Source: Pseudomonadota bacterium (GTDB lineage Bacteria; Pseudomonadota; Gammaproteobacteria; Steroidobacterales; Steroidobacteraceae). From it: a DNA stretch of 6,783 nucleotides. Positions 1 through 5,243 of this stretch are shown here, in pieces. Below the pieces are notes generated by a model. The model saw nothing but the letters and a program-made list of their open reading frames with translations, did not search any database and was not told where the DNA came from. The position numbers were made by a program, and so were the translations under genes. The stretch covers positions 1-6,783 of the forward strand of contig JAKBCE010000131.1 of NCBI GenBank assembly GCA_021808195.1, read 5' to 3'. The first letter of the stretch is position 1, and the number at the start of each line of letters is the position of its first letter.

Positions 1-63
1 CTCGCGGGAATGCAGAGCCGATGGGGAACTTCTGATTTTGAGCAATCCACGGCGCGACAGACC

Positions 64-78
64 GTTGCAAATCGCAAC
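64..78. promoter_or_regulatory. Dyad GTTGC-N5-GCAAC, possible activator site (distal)
   Basis: The sequence reads GTTGCAAATCGCAAC, a perfect 5+5 bp inverted repeat with a 5-nt spacer. The same half-sites with the same spacing recur at 533-547 upstream of the sigma-54 promoter, which suggests one protein reads both. Its distance from that promoter (over 500 bp) is long for an enhancer, so it may instead serve a gene left of the window. The binding protein is unknown. Confidence 0.4.
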
Positions 79-84
79 AGGCTC

Positions 85-101
85 TGCAACACACTGTTGA
101 A
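85..101. promoter_or_regulatory. Second dyad TGCAACA-N3-TGTTGaA beside the distal site
   Basis: TGCAACA (85-91) faces TGTTGAA (95-101) across CAC. Six of seven pairs match, and the inner CAACA/TGTTG is perfect. Its centre (93) lies 22 bp, about two helical turns, from the centre of the 64-78 dyad. The 9-mer TCTGCAACA (83-91) recurs at 540-548 in the promoter-proximal dyad. This looks like an operator cluster, but the half-sites are arranged the opposite way to those at 64-78, so it may be a separate signal. Confidence 0.3.
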
Positions 102-532
102 GAACACAACACCGCGCCGGTGCGCTGAACTCGCCGAGCGCGCACCCGTGCACCGGTGTGCACCGTATACTGCGAGCATTGCGGCGAAACGGCGTGCGCC
201 GTCCCCGCGCGAGGCAGTGCCGGCAGGCCGATCCGGTTCAATGCGGGGCGCAGGCTGCCCACGGAAGGATGGCCGGTGAGAGGTCGCGGTCCGAGCCGCG
301 GGGTGACACGCCAACTCCTCGTCACTGGGCTGATCGCTCTGCAGAGGGCTGCCTGCGGGCGCGCCATGGCCCGTCCGCGGCGCTCGGCTGCGGGTGCCGC
401 CCGATGCGCCTCTCGGGCCTCGGCAATCGCCGTCCAGACGGTCGAGTCAGCCCCGAGCTCGCCAGCCGGAGGATCAAACGGCCGCATCAGTGCGCCAGGG
501 CAAAGCGCTGTTCCGTTTCGGCACAGGCGCGC

Positions 533-547
533 GTTGCATTCTGCAAC
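533..547. promoter_or_regulatory. Dyad GTTGC-N5-GCAAC, candidate enhancer (UAS) of the sigma-54 promoter
   Basis: The sequence GTTGCATTCTGCAAC is a perfect inverted repeat (GTTGCA-TTC-TGCAAC, 6+3+6). Its centre is at 540, about 85 bp upstream of the start site predicted from the -24/-12 promoter at 599-614. That is in the usual range for upstream activating sequences of sigma-54 enhancer-binding proteins. It shares half-sites and spacing with 64-78. An AcoR-type activator with a Fis-like DNA-binding domain is the natural candidate, given the gene controlled; the protein itself is not in the window. Confidence 0.5.
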
Positions 548-598
548 AGAGTGCCCGGACACAGCGGCCTAAGGCGTTGTTTCTAGAGCAGGCCGGGA

Positions 599-614
599 TG
601 GCATGTGCTTTGCA
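599..614 (+). promoter_or_regulatory. Sigma-54 (-24/-12) promoter of the aldB operon
   Basis: TGGCATG-TGCT-TTGCA matches the RpoN consensus TGGCACG-N4-TTGCA/T at all positions but one. The invariant GG (600-601) and GC (612-613) are separated by exactly 10 nt. Transcription should begin near 625, giving a leader of about 30 nt before the ATG at 655. Expression would then need RpoN plus an ATP-dependent enhancer-binding protein, which fits a catabolic aldehyde dehydrogenase and the dyad at 533-547. Confidence 0.75.
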
Positions 615-654
615 ATGACATTCGCCAGTCCGAATCCACTGCGAGGCTCTGTCC

Positions 655-2175
655 ATGTCCATCCAACCCAGCACTCACGGACGCGTCAAGATCCAGCTCA
701 AGTCGCGCTACGACAATTTCATCGGCGGCAAGTGGGTCGCACCTGCAAAGGGGCAGTACTTCACGAACGTCACGCCGGTCACTGGCGCCGGCCTGTGCGA
801 CATCGCCCGCTCGAGCGCCGAGGATATCGAGCTGGCGCTGAACGCAGCGCACGCGGCCAAGGCGGCCTGGGGCAAGACCTCACCGGCCGAGCGCGCCCTC
901 GCAATGGAGCGCATTGCCGACCGGATGCAGGAGAAGCTCGAATACCTGGCCACCATCGAGACCTGGGACAACGGCAAGCCGATCCGCGAGACGATGGCGG
1001 CCGACCTGCCGCTCGCGATCGACCACTGGCGCTACTTCGCCGGCTGCATCCGCGCGCAGGAAGGGGCCATCAGTCAGATCGACGACGACACGGTCGCCTA
1101 TCACTACCACGAGCCGCTCGGCGTGGTCGGACAGATCATCCCGTGGAACTTCCCGCTGCTGATGGCGACCTGGAAGCTCGCCCCGGCAGTTGCGGCCGGC
1201 AACTGCGTGGTGCTCAAGCCCGCCGAGCAGACGCCGCTGTCAATTCTGCTGCTGATGGAGCTGATCGGCGAGCTGCTGCCCCCGGGCGTGATCAACGTGG
1301 TCAACGGCTTCGGGGTCGAAGCGGGCAAGCCGCTCGCCTCGAGCCCGCGCATTGCCAAGATCGCCTTCACCGGTGAGACCACCACCGGGCGGCTCATCAT
1401 GCAGTATGCGACGCAGAACCTCATCCCCGTGACGCTCGAGCTCGGTGGCAAATCGCCAAACGTGTTTTTCGAGGACGTCTGCCGCCAGGATGATGATTTC
1501 TTCGACAAAGCGGTCGAGGGCTTTGTCATGTTCGCCCTGAACCAGGGTGAGGTCTGCACCTGCCCCTCGCGTGCACTGATCCAGGAGTCGATCTACGATC
1601 GGTTCATGGAGCGGGCACTGCAGCGGGTCGGCCAGATCAAACAGGGCGACCCGCTCGATCCTGCGACCATGATCGGCGCACAGGCCTCGCAGGAGCAGCT
1701 GGAGAAGATCCTCACCTACCTCGAGCTCGGCAAGAAGGAAGGCGCTCAGTGCCTCGCCGGCGGCGAGCGCAACGTGCTCGGTGGGGATTTCAAGGACGGG
1801 TATTACATCAAGCCGACGGTGTTCAAGGGCCACAACCGCATGCGCATCTTCCAGGAGGAGATCTTCGGACCGGTGGTCTCGGTCACCACGTTCAAGAACA
1901 TGGACGAGGCGCTCGCGATCGCCAACGACACGCTGTACGGCCTGGGCGCCGGCGTATGGTCGCGCGAGGCGAACATCTGCTACCGCATGGGCCGGGGCAT
2001 TCAGGCCGGGCGCGTCTGGACCAATTGTTACCACGCCTATCCGGCGCACGCCGCGTTCGGGGGCTACAAGCAATCGGGCATCGGCCGCGAGACGCACAAG
2101 ATGATGCTCGATCACTATCAGCAGACCAAGAACCTGCTGGTGAGCTACTCGCCGAAGAAGCTCGGGTTCTTCTAA
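655..2175 (+). CDS. aldB: NAD-dependent (acet)aldehyde dehydrogenase, AldB/ExaC/AcoD type
   Basis: This cytoplasmic enzyme oxidises aldehydes, probably acetaldehyde, to the carboxylic acid using NAD(P)+. The 506-residue product has the full family length and resembles E. coli AldB and Pseudomonas ExaC throughout. It has the N-terminal [12 protein letters not shown] block (19-30) and PWNFP with the oxyanion Asn165. The cofactor-binding KPAE (Lys188) is followed by LELGGKSP with the general base Glu262. The nucleophile is Cys301 in NQGEVCTC, with a second Cys at 303, and EEIFGPV (401-407) and the [24 protein letters not shown] region near the C-terminus are also present. The ATG at 655 has GAGG at 643-646, 8 nt upstream, and lies about 30 nt from the predicted sigma-54 start site. 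A DUF779 gene follows 9 nt after the stop. All catalytic residues are intact. The exact substrate (acetaldehyde, from ethanol or acetoin, or a longer or aromatic aldehyde) cannot be fixed from sequence; ExaC or AcoD would be equally fair names. Confidence 0.95.
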   Translation: MSIQPSTHGRVKIQLKSRYDNFIGGKWVAPAKGQYFTNVTPVTGAGLCDIARSSAEDIELALNAAHAAKAAWGKTSPAERALAMERIADRMQEKLEYLATIETWDNGKPIRETMAADLPLAIDHWRYFAGCIRAQEGAISQIDDDTVAYHYHEPLGVVGQIIPWNFPLLMATWKLAPAVAAGNCVVLKPAEQTPLSILLLMELIGELLPPGVINVVNGFGVEAGKPLASSPRIAKIAFTGETTTGRLIMQYATQNLIPVTLELGGKSPNVFFEDVCRQDDDFFDKAVEGFVMFALNQGEVCTCPSRALIQESIYDRFMERALQRVGQIKQGDPLDPATMIGAQASQEQLEKILTYLELGKKEGAQCLAGGERNVLGGDFKDGYYIKPTVFKGHNRMRIFQEEIFGPVVSVTTFKNMDEALAIANDTLYGLGAGVWSREANICYRMGRGIQAGRVWTNCYHAYPAHAAFGGYKQSGIGRETHKMMLDHYQQTKNLLVSYSPKKLGFF

Positions 2176-2178
2176 GGA
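2174..2178 (+). promoter_or_regulatory. Ribosome binding site of the DUF779 gene overlapping the aldB stop
   Basis: AAGGA begins inside the TAA stop of the dehydrogenase (2173-2175) and sits 6 nt before the ATG at 2185. The overlap implies one transcript and likely translational coupling of the two genes. Confidence 0.7.
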
Positions 2179-2184
2179 CTCGCC

Positions 2185-2565
2185 ATGACCGTGGGCCGTG
2201 TCAGTGCCACCAAGGCGGCGCTCGCGCTCATCGACGAGCTCGTGGCGCTGCACGGCCCGCTCATGTTCCATCAGTCCGGCGGCTGCTGCGACGGCAGCGC
2301 GCCGATGTGCCTCGCGCGCGGGGATCTGGTGATCGGCGAGCAGGACGTCTACCTCGGGCAGATCGGCGCTCAACCGTTCTACATGGGCGCCGCGCAGTTC
2401 GAGTACTGGCAGCACACGCACCTCATCATCGACGTGGTGCCGGGCCGCGGCGGCATGTTCTCGCTCGAGGGGCCGCTCGGCAGACGCTTCATCACCCGCT
2501 CGCGTCTCTATACCCCCGAGGAGGAAGCAGCGCTGCCGCCGGTGCAGCACGGCCCGGCGCCCTGA
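2185..2565 (+). CDS. DUF779 family protein, partner of aldehyde dehydrogenase
   Basis: This is a 126-residue soluble protein of the DUF779 family, whose biochemical role is not established to my knowledge. The family hallmark is plain: SGGCCDGSAPMC at 31-42, with Cys34, Cys35 and Cys42, followed by WQHTHLIIDVVPGRGGMFSLEGPLGRRFITRSRLYT at about 75-110, with His77 and His79. The Cys/His set looks suited to binding a metal or forming a disulphide, but that is inference. No signal peptide or membrane segment is seen. The gene lies 9 nt after the dehydrogenase with an overlapping ribosome site. Genes of this family are commonly found next to AldB/ExaC/AcoD-type dehydrogenases, so a role in maturation, protection or activity of that enzyme is the simplest guess. 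A GC-rich hairpin covers its last codons and stop. Confidence 0.9.
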   Translation: MTVGRVSATKAALALIDELVALHGPLMFHQSGGCCDGSAPMCLARGDLVIGEQDVYLGQIGAQPFYMGAAQFEYWQHTHLIIDVVPGRGGMFSLEGPLGRRFITRSRLYTPEEEAALPPVQHGPAP

Positions 2566-2573
2566 GCCGGGCC
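2551..2573 (+). terminator. GC-rich hairpin over the DUF779 stop, possible weak terminator
   Basis: GGCCCGGC (2551-2558) pairs perfectly with GCCGGGCC (2566-2573) across a 7-nt loop, GCCCTGA, that contains the stop codon TGA (2563-2565). No T-run follows, so it is not a classical intrinsic terminator. It could slow polymerase, protect the 3' end of the aldB-DUF779 message, or reduce read-through into the M48 gene. Confidence 0.4.
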
Positions 2574-2591
2574 CCGGCCGAGCCTGCGCTC

Positions 2592-2600
2592 TGCCATACT
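2592..2600 (+). promoter_or_regulatory. Possible extended -10 element of the M48 gene
   Basis: TG-C-CATACT matches the extended -10 pattern (TGn plus 4 of 6 TATAAT positions). No -35 box is visible at the right distance. The start site would fall near 2607, only about 2 nt before the ATG at 2609, so the transcript would be nearly leaderless. No good Shine-Dalgarno sequence is seen before that ATG, which is consistent with this reading but does not prove it. Confidence 0.3.
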
Positions 2601-2608
2601 CTGCGGCC

Positions 2609-3847
2609 ATGGACGGGCCGACTGTGCTGTTCGTAATCATCGTGGCCGCCGGCGCGGCGCTGGAGTGGTGGCTGCTCGGCCGGCAGATCGGCGCGGTGCG
2701 CGCGCACCGCGAGCTCGTCCCGCCCGCCTTTGCCGCACAGGTGTCGCTCGCCGAGCACCACAAGGCCGCCGACTACACCGAGGCCAAGGCCCGCCTCGCC
2801 CGCTTCGGGACCGCGCTCGATGCGCTCTTGACCCTCGCCCTCACCGTCGGTGGCGGCATTGCGGCACTCGACGCGCTGTGGCGCCCGTGGGGCTGGAGCG
2901 AATCGGCGCTCGGCCTCGCCGTGATCGGCTCGGCCGCCGTCGCCGTCTGGCTCGTGCAGCTGCCGCTCGCGCTCTGGCGCACGTTCGTGCTCGAGGCCCG
3001 CTTCGGGTTCAACCGCACCAGCGCGCGTACCTACCTGCTCGATCTGCTCAAGGGCCTCGTGCTGAGTGTGCTGCTCGGCGTACCGGTGGTCCTCGGGGCC
3101 TTGTGGTTGATGCGGCGCGCCGGTCCACTGTGGTGGCTGTGGGGCTTCCTCGGCTGGAGTGCACTCACGCTCGCGATCAGCTGGGCATGGCCGGTGCTGA
3201 TCGCACCACTGTTCAACCGCTTCACGCCCCTCGAGGCCGGCGAACTCAAGACGCGCATCGAGGCGCTGCTCGCGCGCTGCGGCTTCCGATCGAGCGGGGT
3301 ATTCGTGGTCGACGGCTCGCGCCGCTCGGCGCACGGCAATGCCTACTTCACCGGCTTCGGCCGCCACAAGCGCATCGTGTTCTTCGACACCCTGATCGCG
3401 GAGCTGAGCCCGCCCGAGATCGAAGCCGTGCTCGCGCACGAGCTCGGGCATTTCCGGCTGCATCACATCCGCTGGCGGCTCGCGGCGTCGATTGGGACGA
3501 CGTTCCTCGCCTTTGGCGTGCTCGGCTGGCTCTCCCGACAGCATGCCTTCTATCTCGCGCTCGGCGTGCCGCATCCGTCTGCGCATGCGGCGCTGCTGCT
3601 GTTCGCCTTTGCCGCCCCACCGGTGCTGTACTTCACCAGTCCGCTGGCGGCGCTGTGGTCGCGGCGGCACGAATTTGCGGCCGACCGCTTCGCCGCCGGC
3701 CACGCCGAGGCGCACGAGCTGATCGGCGCATTGGTCAAGCTCTACCGCAGCAACGCCACCACGCTCACGCCCGACCGGCTCTACAGCGCATTCCACTACT
3801 CGCACCCGCCGGCGAGTGAGCGCATCGAGCAGCTCCAGCACCGCTGA
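2609..3847 (+). CDS. Integral-membrane M48 zinc metalloprotease, Ste24/CAAX protease 1-like
   Basis: This is a membrane-embedded zinc endopeptidase of 412 residues, related to yeast Ste24p. The zinc site is complete: HELGH at 277-281 (His277, catalytic Glu278, His281) and the third ligand Glu355 in HEFAADRFA (354-362). Family blocks RFGFNRTSARTYLLDLLKG (131-149) and YSHPPASERI (397-406) are present. About seven hydrophobic segments can be seen, near 5-24, 68-90, 101-125, 146-167, 174-202, 290-309 and 325-346, as in Ste24p. The first segment begins at the N-terminus, supporting the ATG at 2609, although its ribosome site is poor. Bacteria generally lack prenylated CAAX substrates, so the substrate is unknown; membrane-protein or lipoprotein quality control is plausible. 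It lies 43 nt after the DUF779 stop and may be read partly from that operon or from its own -10. The 3' end converges on the next gene. Confidence 0.93.
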   Translation: MDGPTVLFVIIVAAGAALEWWLLGRQIGAVRAHRELVPPAFAAQVSLAEHHKAADYTEAKARLARFGTALDALLTLALTVGGGIAALDALWRPWGWSESALGLAVIGSAAVAVWLVQLPLALWRTFVLEARFGFNRTSARTYLLDLLKGLVLSVLLGVPVVLGALWLMRRAGPLWWLWGFLGWSALTLAISWAWPVLIAPLFNRFTPLEAGELKTRIEALLARCGFRSSGVFVVDGSRRSAHGNAYFTGFGRHKRIVFFDTLIAELSPPEIEAVLAHELGHFRLHHIRWRLAASIGTTFLAFGVLGWLSRQHAFYLALGVPHPSAHAALLLFAFAAPPVLYFTSPLAALWSRRHEFAADRFAAGHAEAHELIGALVKLYRSNATTLTPDRLYSAFHYSHPPASERIEQLQHR

Positions 3848-3862
3848 GCGCCGCCGAGCCAC

Positions 3863-4915
3863 TCAGGCCGCCGCCGCGCTCGCCCCCTCGAGCTGGCCCA
3901 GCAGATCGAACGGTCGCGTCTCACCCGTTTCGAGCGCAGTGAAGGCGCTCGCCGACACACCCTGAGCACGTCGCGCAGCCGCCAGCTCCCGCAGCGGCTC
4001 GTCGAATCCCTCCTCGCTCAGCCGGAAGCAACCGAAATGCGTCGCCACCGAGAAGCGCGCCCCGAGCTCGCGGTGCGCGCGCACCGCCTCCTCGGGATTC
4101 ATGTGGTTCGGCGATTCGTACCACCGCGGCGCATAGGCACCGATCGGCAACAACGCCAAATCGACCGGTCCGAGCCGCCGGTGCAAATCGCGAAAGTGCC
4201 GGCAATAGCCCGTATCCCCGGCGAAGTACACCGTGCGGCCGGCACTGTGCACGTGAAAGCCGCCCCACAGCGAGCGATTACACCGGAACAACCCTCGTCC
4301 GGACCAATGCTGCGCCGGCGTGAAGGTGATGCGCGCCTGGGGCAGATCGACGTGTTGCCACCAGTCACTCTCCGACACGCGTCCCAGGCCGATGCGCCGC
4401 AGCAGCGCACCGTTGCCGAGCCCGGTGAGAAAATGCGGTCGATGCACCGCCTCGAGCCGACGCAGCGTGGCCACATCGAGGTGATCGTAGTGATCGTGAG
4501 AGACCAGCACCGCATCGATGCGCGGCAGCGCGGCGAACGGCAACCCCGGGGCGCGCACGCGTCGCGGACCGAGATGGCGCAGCGGACCGACTCGCTCGGA
4601 GTAGACCGGATCGGTGAGGATGTTCAGGCCCGGCAGCTGGATCAGGAAGGTGATGTGATTGATGAAGGTGAGCGCCACGGTGCCGCACGGCACGAGCGCC
4701 AGCGGTGCGGCCTCGGCCGTGTTCTCGACGTGCCGCGGCCAGGAGCGCGGCCGCGCAGTGAGCGCCACACGCAGCAGATCGAGCCAGCCGCGACCAGCGC
4801 GCACGTCGGGATTGAAGAACCGTCGCCCGTCGCAGTGATCCGAGAGACCTTGCGGGAGCTCGGCAGGCGGCGCGCCCGACCAGATGAGTTCACTCGTCTC
4901 GCCCCGTGACAACAT
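3863..4915 (-). CDS. Metallo-beta-lactamase-fold hydrolase, NAPE-PLD-like
   Basis: This is a 350-residue predicted zinc hydrolase of the MBL superfamily, in the group that includes mammalian N-acyl-phosphatidylethanolamine phospholipase D and bacterial RomA/UlaG-like proteins. Numbered from the ATG at 4915, the metal ligands are SHDHYDHLD (His140, His142, Asp144, His145), AQHWSGRG (His203), AGDTGY (Asp234) and ATHFGCF (His293). HMNPEEAV (His271) and the N-terminal RRFFNPD (32-38) and TDPVYSERVGP blocks are also typical. No signal peptide is seen. The start is uncertain: a GTG at 4936 extends the frame by 7 residues and is immediately preceded by an in-frame TGA, and neither start has a clear ribosome site. 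A phosphodiesterase acting on phospholipid is suggested by family, but bacterial members are mostly uncharacterised. Its 3' end is 15 nt from that of the M48 gene. Confidence 0.93.
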   Translation of the reverse strand: MLSRGETSELIWSGAPPAELPQGLSDHCDGRRFFNPDVRAGRGWLDLLRVALTARPRSWPRHVENTAEAAPLALVPCGTVALTFINHITFLIQLPGLNILTDPVYSERVGPLRHLGPRRVRAPGLPFAALPRIDAVLVSHDHYDHLDVATLRRLEAVHRPHFLTGLGNGALLRRIGLGRVSESDWWQHVDLPQARITFTPAQHWSGRGLFRCNRSLWGGFHVHSAGRTVYFAGDTGYCRHFRDLHRRLGPVDLALLPIGAYAPRWYESPNHMNPEEAVRAHRELGARFSVATHFGCFRLSEEGFDEPLRELAAARRAQGVSASAFTALETGETRPFDLLGQLEGASAAAA

Positions 4916-4936
4916 GGCGTGTCTGCGCTGCGGCAC

Positions 4937-5243
4937 TCAGGCCAAGTGTCACTAACGTAGCAGCGCCGCATGACCGATTTGTTTCAAACTCATGTTATTT
5001 TCAAGACCGTACTCACATAACACGCGCTCAAATCGGAAATATCTGCAACGGCCTGATTTCCATCGCCGATGCCCGCCCGGCCGATTTCGGCGCCGCAGAG
5101 TCACCCGCGCGGTCCGGCGCCCGCTGTCATATGGCCGCACCGACGTGTGCGTCATGCGCCTGCAACATGCCCTCTCTACTCTGCCGAACGCCGACCGGCA
5201 GCCGCCACGGTGAGATCCACGTCGCACGCACCCCGAGGCCAGG
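4937..5243. other. Divergent spacer with a local AT-rich patch, probable promoter region
   Basis: This spacer lies between the outward-facing MBL and glycosyltransferase genes. Positions about 4976-5045 are clearly richer in A and T than anything around them, as expected for promoters, but I cannot assign a good -35/-10 pair on either strand. Short open frames here (for example 16 codons from the ATG at 4970 to the TAA at 5018-5020) have no family features and I do not call them. From about 5050 to the ATG at 5244 the DNA is GC-rich and unremarkable. Confidence 0.5.
4974..5036. repeat. Nested inverted repeats in the divergent spacer
   Basis: CCGATTTG (4974-4981) is matched by CAAATCGG (5029-5036). 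Inside them, TGTTAT (4993-4998) is matched by ATAACA (5017-5022). The arms are unevenly spaced (11 and 6 nt), so a clean cruciform is unlikely. They could be operator half-sites for a regulator of one or both genes. A single 8-bp pair in a spacer this size is not rare by chance; the nesting in the AT-rich patch is what makes it notable. Confidence 0.3.

Larger units (their letters stand above)
1..654. other. Long non-coding, probably regulatory region upstream of aldB
   Basis: I find no convincing protein gene in this stretch. Open frames exist on both strands, as expected in GC-rich DNA, but their translations are rich in Arg, Ala, Pro and Ser and show no family motif. One minus-strand frame is open from an ATG at 487 to the left edge (about 162 codons); only its first 45 or so residues look even faintly protein-like, and I do not call it. 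What the region does hold is a cluster of GTTGC/GCAAC dyads at 64-101, a tandem 10-bp repeat at 148-167, another dyad at 533-547 and a -24/-12 promoter at 599-614. A regulator gene may lie just left of the window; that is inference. Confidence 0.6.

Noticed and set aside
1..487. Minus-strand frame open from the ATG at 487 to the left edge
   Set aside because: Only the first part looks faintly protein-like; the rest is unlike a folded protein and covers the GTTGC/GCAAC dyads. No ribosome site or family motif supports it.
156..586. Overlapping plus-strand frames of about 140 codons upstream of aldB
   Set aside because: Two frames are open at once, both with biased composition and no recognisable domain, and they run into the sigma-54 promoter region.
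1240..2763. Long open frame on the minus strand (507 codons) across the dehydrogenase and DUF779 genes
   Set aside because: It lies opposite strongly conserved genes, its translation is low-complexity (Arg, Ala, Glu, His, Leu), and long antisense frames are common in high-GC DNA.
2492..3862. Long open frame on the minus strand (456 codons) opposite the M48 gene
   Set aside because: The plus strand encodes a clear HELGH protease here; the antisense translation has no family motif and looks like a codon-bias shadow.
4037..4909. Plus-strand open frame (290 codons) opposite the MBL hydrolase
   Set aside because: The minus strand carries the conserved metal-ligand motifs; this frame has none and is compositionally biased.
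4970..5020. 16-codon open frame that might be a leader peptide of the glycosyltransferase gene
   Set aside because: There is no ribosome site, no run of regulatory codons and no attenuator-like hairpin before 5244.
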